Assembly (NCBI GenBank): GCA_944320285.1
Contig: CALUGX010000013.1
Location: 1 to 37,756, forward strand
Reading direction: 5' to 3'
Source of the DNA: an uncultured Prevotella sp.
GTDB taxonomy: Bacteria > Bacteroidota > Bacteroidia > Bacteroidales > Bacteroidaceae
DNA length: 37,756 nucleotides
A program made the position numbers and the translations under genes. The notes under the pieces were generated by a model. That model saw only the letters and a program-made list of their open reading frames with translations. It did not search any database and was not told where the DNA came from. How positions within the stretch are numbered: the stretch's first letter is position 1; each line of letters starts with the position of its first letter. Of the stretch, positions 6,726-16,403 are shown piece by piece.

Positions 6726-8903
6726 ATGAATTATGACGTTAATCTAAATGAAAAGCTGAAACAATATTTCGGTTTTGATAAGTTCAAAGGTAATCAGGAA
6801 GCCATCATACGCAACCTCCTTGAAGGCAAGGACACGTTCGTCCTTATGCCCACGGGTGGTGGCAAGTCGTTGTGTTATCAGCTTCCCTCGCTTATCATGG
6901 ACGGCACGGCGATAGTAATTTCGCCGCTTATCGCCTTGATGAAGAACCAAGTGGACGTGATTAACGGCATGACCGAAGTCGACGGAGTGGCGCATTACTT
7001 GAACTCATCGCTCAACAAGTCGGCCATCGACCGCGTGAAAAGCGACATCCTTGAAGGTAAGACAAAGTTGTTGTACGTGGCTCCGGAATCGTTGACAAAG
7101 GAAGACAACGTTGACTTTTTGAAAGGTGTCAAGATCTCGTTTTACGCTGTTGACGAGGCACATTGCATCTCGGAGTGGGGCCACGACTTCCGTCCGGAGT
7201 ATCGTAGGATACGCCCCATAATAAACGAAATAGGCAATGCACCTGTAATTGCGCTGACAGCTACGGCTACGGACAAGGTTCGCACCGACATAAAAAAGAG
7301 CCTCGGAATACTTAACGCCACGGAATATAAAAGTTCGTTTAACCGTCCCAACCTTTATTATGAGGTGCGCCATAAGACCAAGGACATAGACAAGCAGATT
7401 GTGAAGTTCATAAAGCAGAATGCCGGAAAGAGCGGAATAATCTACTGTCTGTCTCGCAAGAAGGTTGAAGAGCTGGCAGCCGTGCTGCGTGCCAACGAAA
7501 TAAAAGCCGCTGCTTATCATGCCGGGCTTGATTCGGGTACACGCTCTTCAACGCAGGATGACTTTCTCATGGAACGCATTGACGTAATTGTCGCCACCAT
7601 AGCGTTCGGTATGGGCATCGACAAACCGGATGTAAGGTTTGTCATTCATTACGACATTCCCAAGAGTCTTGAGGGATATTACCAGGAGACAGGCCGTGCC
7701 GGGCGCGACGGCGGTGAAGGTAAGTGCATAGCCTTTTATTCATATAAAGACCTGAAGAAGCTCGAAAAGTTCATGGAGGGCAAGCCTGTGGCCGAACAGG
7801 ACATTGGCCGTCAGTTGTTGCAAGAGACTGCGGCCTATGCCGAGTCGTCCGTGTGCAGGCGTAAAATGTTACTCCATTACTTCGGCGAAGAATACGACAA
7901 GGACAACTGTGGTAACTGTGACAACTGCCTGCATCCCAAGACAAAGATAGAGGGTAAGGACGCCCTGCTGGTGGTTCTCAAGGCTATTGCCGCTATAAAA
8001 GAGGACTTCCGCACGGAATATGTGATAAGTTTCGTAGAGGGGAAGGATACCAACGACATCGTGGCTCATAAGCACGACAGGCTCGAAGACTTTGGCGCGG
8101 GTGAGGATATGGACGAGAAACTGTGGAACCCGGTTATCCGCCAGGCTCTCATTGCGGGGTATATCAAGAAGGACGTGGAGAACTACGGCATACTGAAACT
8201 TACCCCGGCGGGAAAGAAGTTCATGAAAAATCCACAGTCGTTCATGATTGTCTTAGACAACGAATTTAGTGAAGATGAGGAGGAAGACAGTCATGAAGGC
8301 GGCAGCTCGGCACTCGACCCGACGCTCCACGCGATGCTTAAGGATTTGCGGAAGAAAATCAGCAACAAGCTGAAGTTGCCTCCGTATGTCATCTTCCAAG
8401 ACATTTCGTTGGAGCAGATGGCCACGGTTTACCCCGTTACTCTTGAGGACTTGCAGAATGTGCAGGGCGTCGGCGCGGGCAAGGCACGTCGCTACGGTAA
8501 GGATTTTGTTGCCCTGATAAAGAAGTATTGCGAAGAAAACGAGATAGAACGACCTGAAGATCTGCGCGTGAGGACCGTCGCAAAGAAGTCTGTCTTGAAG
8601 GTGAAAATCATACAGAGCATCGACCGCCAGGTGGCTCTTGACGACATAGCAGAGGCGCAAGGCATAGACTTTGACGAACTGCTTGATGAGGTCGAGGCCA
8701 TTGTTTACAGCGGGACGAAAATCAACATCGACTATTTCCTTGAGGAGGTAATGGACGACGACCACGTTGACGACATCTATGAATACTTCAAGGAGAGTGA
8801 CACTGACGACCTTGAAACGGCGATGGACGAGCTCGGCGACGAATATCCGGAGGAGGAAGTAAGGTTGGTGCGTATCAAGTTCATGTCCGACATGGGCAAC
8901 TGA
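6726..8903 (+). CDS. recQ: ATP-dependent DNA helicase RecQ
   Basis: This 725-residue superfamily 2 helicase unwinds recombination and repair intermediates 3' to 5'. Walker A PTGGGKS is at residues 42-48, the DEAH box at 143-146, TATAT (motif III) follows, and GRAGRDG forms motif VI. The zinc-binding RQC region has Cys377, Cys395, Cys398 and Cys401. An HRDC-like segment starts near FQDISLEQMATVYP. A further C-terminal part resembles the helix-turn-helix extension of Bacteroidota RecQ and ends in a very acidic tail, which makes the protein about 100 residues longer than E. coli RecQ. I chose ATG 6726 (MNYDVNLNEK); an upstream TTG at 6672 would overlap clpX and is unlikely. The gene follows clpX by 50 bases and may be read from the same transcript. 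Confidence 0.95.
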   Translation: MNYDVNLNEKLKQYFGFDKFKGNQEAIIRNLLEGKDTFVLMPTGGGKSLCYQLPSLIMDGTAIVISPLIALMKNQVDVINGMTEVDGVAHYLNSSLNKSAIDRVKSDILEGKTKLLYVAPESLTKEDNVDFLKGVKISFYAVDEAHCISEWGHDFRPEYRRIRPIINEIGNAPVIALTATATDKVRTDIKKSLGILNATEYKSSFNRPNLYYEVRHKTKDIDKQIVKFIKQNAGKSGIIYCLSRKKVEELAAVLRANEIKAAAYHAGLDSGTRSSTQDDFLMERIDVIVATIAFGMGIDKPDVRFVIHYDIPKSLEGYYQETGRAGRDGGEGKCIAFYSYKDLKKLEKFMEGKPVAEQDIGRQLLQETAAYAESSVCRRKMLLHYFGEEYDKDNCGNCDNCLHPKTKIEGKDALLVVLKAIAAIKEDFRTEYVISFVEGKDTNDIVAHKHDRLEDFGAGEDMDEKLWNPVIRQALIAGYIKKDVENYGILKLTPAGKKFMKNPQSFMIVLDNEFSEDEEEDSHEGGSSALDPTLHAMLKDLRKKISNKLKLPPYVIFQDISLEQMATVYPVTLEDLQNVQGVGAGKARRYGKDFVALIKKYCEENEIERPEDLRVRTVAKKSVLKVKIIQSIDRQVALDDIAEAQGIDFDELLDEVEAIVYSGTKINIDYFLEEVMDDDHVDDIYEYFKESDTDDLETAMDELGDEYPEEEVRLVRIKFMSDMGN

Positions 8904-8940
8904 CGATGTTTGCTGTCAACCGTTTTACGAAAAATTAAGT

Positions 8941-8981
8941 TATGGTTTTCAAGTCTTTATGTGCTTGAAAACCATATTTTT
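8941..8981 (+). terminator. terminator after recQ
   Basis: A 13-bp perfect stem (8941-8953 with 8964-8976), 10-nt loop, then TTTTTA. It ends the clpP-clpX-recQ transcript. Confidence 0.75.
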
Positions 8982-9016
8982 ATGCCTTTCCCGTAACAAT
9001 TTATCTGCAAAAATGT

Positions 9017-9024
9017 TATATTTG
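9017..9024 (+). promoter_or_regulatory. promoter of the pectate lyase gene
   Basis: TATATTTG matches TAnnTTTG, 126 bases upstream of the ATG at 9150. The long leader contains no recognised riboswitch. Confidence 0.5.
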
Positions 9025-9149
9025 CAAACGTTTATTGCCGCCATGTGCCCGGTGAGGGCTGCGTTTGGTGGCGCCGGATGCCGTTTGGCGTTGAAAAAGA
9101 CACGGAAAAATTACCTAAAAACTAAATTCAATAACAAACAAAAACTACT

Positions 9150-10712
9150 ATGAAACTAATTGTAAAAATGGTTTCCGGCGCACTGAAAGCGTGCCGGGCG
9201 AAAACAATGCAGACAACTTTCATGATCTGTGCGGCAGCGGTTGCGGCCACAGCTCAGACCGTAGACGGACGCGATTTCGGCATTGATGGCTTTGCCGCGT
9301 TGCCCGGAAAGACGGGCACTCCCCATTATCTTGCAGGCGGAACCACCGGCGGCGAGGGCGGCAAGGTGGTCTACGCAAAGACATTTCAGCAGCTCAAGGC
9401 CTACCTGCAGGCTGAGTCGCCTTACATCGTAATCGTTGACCACGACATGGACACGGGCATACCATGCTATGTTGACGCCCTGTCAACGGGGCATCTCTGC
9501 GACCGTCAGGATGGCTCGGAAGGCGTTAAGACTACATACGGTGAGCGCGTCATGATAGCTTCGGACAAGACTTTGGTTGGCGTGGCTGACCCGCAGACCG
9601 GCGAGGCGCCGCTCTTCTCACGCATCTCGTTTGTGATGCAGTGCTCAAGCAATGTCATCATACGCAACTGCCGCTTCACGATGGAAGGCGTGCCCATCCT
9701 GAAGTCGGGCGAGAATAAAATCGTGGCTTTCCGCGACGGCGCGCAGAAAGAGGTCGGCGACCCGGACTGCATCAGCATACAGGCCGACAAGAACAGTGCC
9801 AAGACCGACTGGGGCGGGCACATCTGGGTAGACCATTGTGACTTCTTCAACGGCGACGCCGACAACAAGGACCGCTACGACGGCCTCCTCGACTGCAAGA
9901 ATAACGTGCAGTGGATGACCTTCAGCTACAACCACTTCTACCGTCACGACAAGGCCTGTCTCTTCGGTAAGGGCGACAGCGACATCTTTGACGACTGCCG
10001 TACTATCTCAATGCACCACAACTGGTTTGACGACATAGCCGGCTCGCGCCTCCCCTCGCAGCGCGGCGGCTACTTGCATTACTGCAACAACTACATGACG
10101 GGTAGCGAAGACGGCTGGGACGTGCGCACCGGGGCTACCGGCTACGTGCAGGCCTGCTACTTCAAGGACAGCAAGGCGCCCATCCGCTCTGACCGCGAAG
10201 GCTCTTTGAACATCGACAAGACCGAGGGCTACGACGTAATCTACGAGAACTGCCTCCGCCTGATGGAGGGCTACGAGAACATTGACGGCGCGAAGGTTGA
10301 CAAGTCACTCCCCGTGAACCCTACCGATTGGACTCCCACGCAGACCGATGCGAATTACAAAGTCAACAGCCTTGACAAGACTGCCGACGTGCCCGACATC
10401 GTGCAGCGTTACGCCGGGGCGGGCAAAATCGAGATATGGCAGGCCCACGCTGACGTCCTGCCGACAGAGGACATCAACGAGTATGCCTCTGCAATCAAGG
10501 ACAACCCCACCGAGCCTACGTATGACGAGAACGGCGACCGCATTACCTCCGTGCCCACGGGTATAGCCGAAGCCGCAGTGTCCGAACCCGTGCAGACCCG
10601 CTATTTCACGGCCGGCGGAGTGCGGCTCGCCGCTCCGGTGAAGGGCGTCAACATTGTGCAGACCGTCTGTCAAGACGGTCACGTTACAACGTCGAAAGTC
10701 ATCATAAAATAA
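9150..10712 (+). CDS. secreted pectate lyase, polysaccharide lyase family 1 type
   Basis: The enzyme should cleave polygalacturonan by beta-elimination. The 520-residue protein has an N-terminal hydrophobic segment ending AAVAATAQ, consistent with signal-peptidase cleavage before Gln29-Thr. The parallel beta-helix is suggested by regularly spaced asparagine-rich turns. PL1 features are the HIWVDHCDF block (the vWiDH motif), the nearby acidic residues DADNKD expected to bind calcium, and SRLPSQRGG, which carries the likely catalytic arginine. The last 50 residues (YFTAGGVRLAAPVKGVNIV to KVIIK) form a small separate tail resembling the C-terminal modules common on secreted Prevotella proteins, possibly a secretion or sorting signal. 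No SusC/SusD pair or regulator lies beside it, so it is not part of an obvious polysaccharide utilisation locus. A pectin-derived substrate is likely; the exact substrate is inferred. Confidence 0.88.
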   Translation: MKLIVKMVSGALKACRAKTMQTTFMICAAAVAATAQTVDGRDFGIDGFAALPGKTGTPHYLAGGTTGGEGGKVVYAKTFQQLKAYLQAESPYIVIVDHDMDTGIPCYVDALSTGHLCDRQDGSEGVKTTYGERVMIASDKTLVGVADPQTGEAPLFSRISFVMQCSSNVIIRNCRFTMEGVPILKSGENKIVAFRDGAQKEVGDPDCISIQADKNSAKTDWGGHIWVDHCDFFNGDADNKDRYDGLLDCKNNVQWMTFSYNHFYRHDKACLFGKGDSDIFDDCRTISMHHNWFDDIAGSRLPSQRGGYLHYCNNYMTGSEDGWDVRTGATGYVQACYFKDSKAPIRSDREGSLNIDKTEGYDVIYENCLRLMEGYENIDGAKVDKSLPVNPTDWTPTQTDANYKVNSLDKTADVPDIVQRYAGAGKIEIWQAHADVLPTEDINEYASAIKDNPTEPTYDENGDRITSVPTGIAEAAVSEPVQTRYFTAGGVRLAAPVKGVNIVQTVCQDGHVTTSKVIIK

Positions 10713-10745
10713 AACCGCTCCGCCGCACTTGGCCGGCGGCTGAGT

Positions 10746-10833
10746 AAAAGGGCACCTTTTGCATCGCGAAAGGTGCCCTTTTGTCGTGCGTTTAGCCACC
10801 TCTTGCACGGCGAAAGGTATCCTTTTGGTTGCT
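10746..10833. repeat. 22-nt repeat array, locus B (four units)
   Basis: Exactly four 22-nt units start at 10746, 10768, 10790 and 10812. Units 1 and 2 are complementary: 10746-10759 pairs perfectly with 10769-10782 (14 bp, 9-nt loop), and the second arm ends in TTTTG. This hairpin may terminate the pectate lyase transcript, whose stop is 33 bases upstream. Unit 3 (TTTAGCCACCTC...) resembles the last unit of locus D. Confidence 0.7.
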
Positions 10834-10927
10834 AGCTTTTTCCCGCCTTGCGGCGCCCGGTGTCGGCGGGCGTGAAAAATGTTATAAGTTTTCTTTAGAC
10901 AGTAGTTTTATAATAAAATAATTTTAC

Positions 10928-10935
10928 TTCTTTTG
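10928..10935 (+). promoter_or_regulatory. possible promoter of the candidate RNA
   Basis: TTCTTTTG is one mismatch from TAnnTTTG and lies in an AT-rich stretch in an otherwise GC-richer gap. Transcription would start near 10942. Confidence 0.35.
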
Positions 10936-10941
10936 CACTGT

Positions 10942-11256
10942 CACACACGCTGAAGCCCGTCAACAGGTGTATGGGTGGTGGCGGACATTTATGGAAAGGC
11001 GTTTACTATGTAACGCTTTGTTCTTGACAACCTGAAATCTGGCAGTTTCGAGTTCCAGACAATGACAAGGCAACGGTAGATGTCCTGTGTCGGGTATGTA
11101 TTCATCCCGCTTCGTGTGGCAGCCCCTATTGTTGGTTGCCGCCAAGCGTGGCGTACATATCGGCGTGGGCTTCAGCGTTGCTCGTCCTGACTGGGAGGGC
11201 AATGCCAGAGCCTCAGACCGTGGGACGGGCAGACAGGTAAGTTCCCACGCTTTTTT
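10942..11256 (+). ncRNA. candidate structured non-coding RNA, about 310 nt
   Basis: There is no convincing gene between the pectate lyase and the next lipoprotein, but the DNA has the form of an RNA gene. ACGCTGAAGCCC at 10947-10958 is perfectly complementary to 11167-11178, enclosing about 208 bases. Nested inside are hairpins 10995-11003/11012-11019 (one bulged G), 11038-11042/11055-11059, 11069-11074/11135-11140 enclosing 11091-11098/11103-11109, and 11140-11144/11149-11153. It is preceded by a near-consensus promoter and ends in an intrinsic terminator. I found none of the landmarks of RNase P RNA, tmRNA or the cobalamin and TPP riboswitches. The alternative is a decayed gene or a leader of the downstream lipoprotein gene. 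Confidence 0.4.
11219..11256 (+). terminator. intrinsic terminator ending the candidate RNA
   Basis: CGTGGGA at 11219-11225 pairs with TCCCACG at 11243-11249. One C and then six T residues (11251-11256) follow. No protein gene ends just upstream. Confidence 0.6.
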
Positions 11257-11333
11257 CGTTTATGTACCTAACCTAATTTCTTTTTATTAACAGCCTTGAC
11301 GGGAATTAGGGGCATAAAAGCGTTTTTTTGATT

Positions 11334-12095
11334 ATGAAGAAGTTTAAGTTTCTTTGTATGGCATTGATTGCCGTGTTTACTTGTGTCAGTTTCACCTCAT
11401 GTAGCGATGATGATGATGACGATGCCGGTTCAGGGCCGGTAGAACCTAACCGCGAACGTAAGCTAAAAACGATGTATTATGTGGATAACGAAAGCGGATT
11501 TGTGTATTATGGGTTTTCAAATCCACAGTGGAGCGGTGACAAGCTGATAGCGTTCTGTGACGGCGATTATAGACCCGACAATAAGATGACAATTTCTTAT
11601 TCAGACGGGAATAAGGCATTTGTTGGAGGTGATATAGAAATGACGTTGAATGAAAAAGGATATGCCTTATATGCAGACTATCATGGTTGGTCTTTCGCTT
11701 ATAATGAAAACGGGCAGCTTGTTAACTGGCATGATGATGACGATTACGAGTTCTGCACACTCACGTATAATGCCGATGGCGACATAATAAATGCGGAAAG
11801 TTCGCTTTATGGCAGCAAGATGTTCGAGTACACCAACGGAACCGTGACAAGTCCGATAGAGAATAAAGGCGGCATAATGATGATGAACAATTGGCGCATT
11901 ATGTGGGACTTTGAGTATTATTATTGGTTCGGCATCTATGGCAAGGCAACAAGGCACCTTCCTGTGAAAGTCGGTAACGACACATACGACTGGACGCTTG
12001 ACGGGCAGGGATACCCAGCAAAGTGTGTTGTAACTTATGCAGAAGATGCAGATTACTCTGAAGGTTCTGATACTTATTATTTCGAGTGGGAATAA
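11334..12095 (+). CDS. surface-type lipoprotein, DUF4595-like
   Basis: The 253-residue protein starts MKKFKFLCMALIAVFTC and has lipobox SFTSC. Directly after the lipid Cys comes S and six Asp residues; such acidic runs act in Bacteroidota as a lipoprotein export signal, so exposure on the cell surface is likely. The rest is rich in aromatic and acidic residues with repeated strand-like segments (for example FEYTNGTV and LTYNADGDI). The closing pattern WTLDGQGYPAKCVVTY...YYFEWE resembles DUF4595-type Bacteroidota lipoproteins; function is unknown. ATG 11334 is preferred to the TTG at 11328. No clear TAnnTTTG box lies directly upstream, so it may be read through from the upstream transcript. 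It sits in an accessory stretch between recQ and guaB. Confidence 0.7.
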   Translation: MKKFKFLCMALIAVFTCVSFTSCSDDDDDDAGSGPVEPNRERKLKTMYYVDNESGFVYYGFSNPQWSGDKLIAFCDGDYRPDNKMTISYSDGNKAFVGGDIEMTLNEKGYALYADYHGWSFAYNENGQLVNWHDDDDYEFCTLTYNADGDIINAESSLYGSKMFEYTNGTVTSPIENKGGIMMMNNWRIMWDFEYYYWFGIYGKATRHLPVKVGNDTYDWTLDGQGYPAKCVVTYAEDADYSEGSDTYYFEWE

Positions 12096-12174
12096 ATGCT
12101 CCAAGGCTTTAACGCTGTGTTTGTGTCGGATTGACAGCCTTCAGCAACGGTGTGTATTGTTGTAAAATATCTTC

Positions 12175-12219
12175 TTTGCGTTCAATAAGCCGCAAATTTT
12201 GCGGCTTATTGAACGCAAA
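12175..12219. repeat. 45-bp perfect palindrome
   Basis: The 22 bases at 12175-12196 are the exact reverse complement of 12198-12219, with a single T between. Each arm begins and ends TTTGCG...GCAAA. It lies 80 bases after the lipoprotein stop and ends 5 bases before the promoter box at 12224. No T-run follows on either side, so it is not a standard terminator. It could be an operator, a cruciform-forming site or a repeat-element remnant. Confidence 0.75.
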
Positions 12220-12223
12220 AGTG

Positions 12224-12231
12224 TATATTTG
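12224..12231 (+). promoter_or_regulatory. promoter of the PH-domain protein gene
   Basis: TATATTTG matches TAnnTTTG. The 45-bp palindrome covers the region where the -33 element should lie, so a protein bound there would affect this promoter. The leader to ATG 12369 is about 130 bases. Confidence 0.5.
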
Positions 12232-12368
12232 CAGAACGTAACGTTTTGATTAAGCGATAGCGAAAGAAGTTTTCTTATTTAGTGTTTGAAAAGCGTGGAA
12301 TGAAGTCTTGTTTGTTTTGAGAGCTGTTTTTATCCAGTGGCCTTTGCCTGTTTGATGTAAAAAAACGT

Positions 12369-13073
12369 ATGAGTGCTGTCGGGATATTTGTGAAGCTGGC
12401 CGTTATGGTCATTGTTGCTGCTGTGTTGGGCGGTGTTGCCGTGCTGTTGCGTCACGGCATAGAGAAACATACGCCGCCTATTGAAGGCAAGGTGAGGCGG
12501 CGATTGCTCTCTGTATTCATAGTTTCCGTTGCCGCCACGGTTGTTGGCGGGTCCGTGTCGGGCGTGTTGGGCAGTGATGTCGTATATTTTTGTTTCCTGG
12601 TCTGCCCTGCGTTGTTTGCCGTATTTTATAGCGTAATAATACTGGCAGGCAAGGCACACCGCAAAGCGGCTGTTGGAGTGATAGCCGGCGTTGTGGTCTT
12701 AGGCGCGGGACTGATGCTGATACCAATGGGCGTAAGCTCGGCGTCAGACCTTGACGCTTCGTTGACTGATGGAAAACTTAGCATAAACGGCAGTTACGGT
12801 GAAGACATCATTCTAGCAGACATTAAGGACGTAAGGCTTACGGAGACTTTGCCACAGATTGCCATCCGGACAAGCGGCTACTCTTTCGGCGGCGTAAACC
12901 TCGGTCGTTTTAGGACGGAGAAAGGATGCGCGGTTTGGTTGCATTCTTATTCGGGACAAGGCCCGTTCATACGGATAACGACAAACGACGGACGGATACG
13001 TTATATAAATTCAAAGAAGCCGGCACTAACAAAATCACTGTTTCATAGCATAAAAGAAAGCATTGGCGGGTAA
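12369..13073 (+). CDS. membrane protein with bacterial PH-like domain
   Basis: The 234-residue protein begins with three probable membrane helices (about residues 5-27, 45-66 and 70-92), followed by another hydrophobic stretch at about 100-120. The soluble C-terminal half has the pattern IILADIKDVRLTETLP... GYSFGGVNLGRFRTEKGCAVWLH... IRITTNDGRIRYINSKKP, which closely resembles the bacterial PH domain family bPH_5. Such domains are usually attached to membrane segments and their ligands are mostly unknown. The gene stands alone, with a promoter next to a 45-bp palindrome. I infer a membrane-associated accessory protein of unknown role; no enzyme motif is visible. Confidence 0.6.
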   Translation: MSAVGIFVKLAVMVIVAAVLGGVAVLLRHGIEKHTPPIEGKVRRRLLSVFIVSVAATVVGGSVSGVLGSDVVYFCFLVCPALFAVFYSVIILAGKAHRKAAVGVIAGVVVLGAGLMLIPMGVSSASDLDASLTDGKLSINGSYGEDIILADIKDVRLTETLPQIAIRTSGYSFGGVNLGRFRTEKGCAVWLHSYSGQGPFIRITTNDGRIRYINSKKPALTKSLFHSIKESIGG

Positions 13074-13260
13074 GCGAATGCGGAGCACATCTTGCGTTAA
13101 TACCGAACCCTATTAGATTTTGGCCGATATGACAATTCGGCGGATTAAAACTTTCGACACCTTTTTATATTAAATTATTATGTATGAATGTCCTTTATCC
13201 TAATTATTGCCAAATTCGCATAAACTGGCGAGGCAAATGTCTTTAACTCCTTTAACTACT

Positions 13261-13289
13261 AATGAATGTACGCTTAGCGGACATTCATT
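13261..13289. terminator. hairpin upstream of guaB
   Basis: AATGAATGT at 13261-13269 pairs with ACATTCATT at 13281-13289, continued inward by CGC and GCG around a TTA loop with one A/G mismatch. TTAATTATT follows. It may end readthrough from the PH-domain gene or shield guaB. The rest of the 303-bp gap holds an inverted GTTCGGTATT motif near 13097-13106 and the guaB promoter. Confidence 0.4.
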
Positions 13290-13343
13290 TTAATTATTGT
13301 GCGAAAAAACGTGAAAGCCGCTGCACGTATGGAATTTTTTTGC

Positions 13344-13351
13344 TAAATTTG
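13344..13351 (+). promoter_or_regulatory. guaB promoter
   Basis: TAAATTTG matches TAnnTTTG, 26 bases before the ATG, so the leader is very short. Confidence 0.6.
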
Positions 13352-13373
13352 CACGCAATAAATTTTCAAGTAA

Positions 13374-14855
<1,482 letters not shown>

Positions 14856-14894
14856 TTTTCTTAACAGACGAGCATATAAGTGATAAGCAAACGG

Positions 14895-14928
14895 GCAGAC
14901 AAGTGGCGAGGTAAATCCGCTTGTCTGC
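14895..14928 (+). terminator. hairpin between guaB and the SurA-like genes
   Basis: GCAGACAAGTGG at 14895-14906 pairs with CCGCTTGTCTGC at 14917-14928 (12 bp with one T-G wobble). No T-run follows, so termination may be partial or it may be an mRNA-processing stem. Confidence 0.4.
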
Positions 14929-14964
14929 TTGTCACTGTGAACTTGTCAACTGAAAAAAAAGTAT

Positions 14965-16398
14965 ATGAAGTTTCTAAATCTTATAATGGTCGCGCTTCTT
15001 TGTGGAAGCGTGGCTTACGCTCAGGGCGACGACCCCGTTGTGATGAAAATCAACGGAGTGCCCGTAACACGCTCGGAGTTTGAGTATTCTTACAACAAGA
15101 ACAATACGGAAGACGTAATCGACCGCAAGTCGGTGGAGGACTATGTAGACCTTTTCATAAACTATAAGTTGAAAGTGGCGGCGGCTTATGATGCCAAGCT
15201 CGACACGTTGAGCTCTTTCAAGAAAGAGTTTGCCATGTACCGCGACCAAGAGGTGCGCCCCGCTTTTGCCGACAGTGCCGCCATGATGGCCGAGGCCCGC
15301 GAGATATATGACCGTACCAAGGAGCACATAGGCCCGCGCGGGCTGATAAAGCCCGCCCATATACTGATGTATGTGGAACAAAAAGCAACCACGGAAAAGA
15401 TGGAGGAAGCGCGGCAGAGGGCCGACTCAATATATAGTGTGTTGAAGGGCGGTGCCGACTTTGCCGAGCTTGCACGTAAGTATTCGCAAGACCCAGGGTC
15501 GGCAAAAAACGGCGGTGAGCTGCCCTGGCTTCAGCCCGGACAGACTCTCAAGGAGTTTGAGGATGCTGCTTATGCTCTGCAACCCGGAGAAATGAGCGGC
15601 GTGGTGAAGTCGCCCGTAGGCTTCCATATCATCCTGATGAAAGACCGCAAACAGCTAGAACCGTTCGACTCTCTTAAAGCAAACATCCTGCGTTTCATTG
15701 ATGCCCGCGGTTTGCGTGAGAGCGTTATTGACAAGCAGATTGATAAGTTGGTGAAAGCCTCCGGCGGCACGAAGACAAAGGAAGACATAATAGCTGACAA
15801 GGAAAAGGAGCTTGAGGCGAAAGATCCGTCGCTGAAATATCTCATCGGCGAGTACCATGACGGTCTGCTGCTTTATGAAATCAGCAACCGCACCGTGTGG
15901 GAGAAGGCCGCAGGCGACGAGAAAGGTCTTGAGGAGTTCTTCAATAAGAACAAGAAACGCTATTATTGGACAGAACCGAGATACAAAGGCATGGTTTACC
16001 ATGTGAAGCAGAAGGCCGATGTTGACTCTGTTCGCGATTGTGTCAAGGACTTGCCGTTCGACAAGTGGGCCGAGGTGTTGCGCACGACGTTCAACAGTGA
16101 CTCGGTGCTTAGAATACGTGTGGAGAAAGGTATCTTCAAGGAAGGCGACAATGCTTTCATCGACAAGATGGTGTTCGGCAAAGACACTACCGTTACTCAG
16201 CTCAAGGATTTCCCCATTGACGCCGTTTACGGCAAACTGCTTAAGAAAAAACCTGAGAGCTATACGGACGTCCGCGGCCTCGTCACAGCCGATTATCAGG
16301 AAATGCTTGAGAAGCAATGGGTGGCCGAGCTGCGCAAGAAATACCCCTTCGAGGTGTATGAAGACGTGTTGAAAACTGTAAACAAGCATACTAAATAA
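14965..16398 (+). CDS. periplasmic parvulin-type prolyl isomerase, SurA-like (first copy)
   Basis: The 477-residue protein has signal peptide MKFLNLIMVALLCGSVAYAQ, so it works in the periplasm. An N-terminal SurA-like helical domain (residues about 25-125) is followed by a parvulin (PPIC) domain: IKPAHILMYV, FAELARKYSQDPGSAKNGGELPW and SPVGFHIILM are its typical blocks. A second, weaker parvulin-like part and a helical tail follow. SurA-type chaperones escort unfolded outer-membrane proteins to the BAM complex. It is followed after 5 bases by a second SurA-like gene and then an OstA-like gene, which fits outer-membrane assembly. It is paralogous to the next gene in fold but not closely in sequence. 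Confidence 0.85.
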   Translation: MKFLNLIMVALLCGSVAYAQGDDPVVMKINGVPVTRSEFEYSYNKNNTEDVIDRKSVEDYVDLFINYKLKVAAAYDAKLDTLSSFKKEFAMYRDQEVRPAFADSAAMMAEAREIYDRTKEHIGPRGLIKPAHILMYVEQKATTEKMEEARQRADSIYSVLKGGADFAELARKYSQDPGSAKNGGELPWLQPGQTLKEFEDAAYALQPGEMSGVVKSPVGFHIILMKDRKQLEPFDSLKANILRFIDARGLRESVIDKQIDKLVKASGGTKTKEDIIADKEKELEAKDPSLKYLIGEYHDGLLLYEISNRTVWEKAAGDEKGLEEFFNKNKKRYYWTEPRYKGMVYHVKQKADVDSVRDCVKDLPFDKWAEVLRTTFNSDSVLRIRVEKGIFKEGDNAFIDKMVFGKDTTVTQLKDFPIDAVYGKLLKKKPESYTDVRGLVTADYQEMLEKQWVAELRKKYPFEVYEDVLKTVNKHTK

Positions 16399-16403
16399 AA
16401 GTA

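Noticed and set aside
8959-9153. 64-residue open frame upstream of the pectate lyase
   Set aside because: It overlaps the recQ terminator and the pectate lyase promoter and has no recognisable protein features.
10746-10833. 22-nt arrays as CRISPR
   Set aside because: There are no unique spacers: successive units follow one another directly, are too short and are imperfect. No cas genes are present.
10942-11256. candidate RNA as RNase P RNA, tmRNA or a cobalamin riboswitch
   Set aside because: The conserved RNase P core sequences, a tmRNA tag frame with tRNA-like ends, and the B12 box were looked for and not found.
11087-11290. 67-residue open frame, and an 80-residue frame on the other strand (10960-11202), in the gap before the lipoprotein
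   Set aside because: The plus-strand frame crosses the terminator at 11219-11256, and both lie in the long-range RNA pairing. Neither resembles a known protein, so the region fits an RNA or decayed DNA better.
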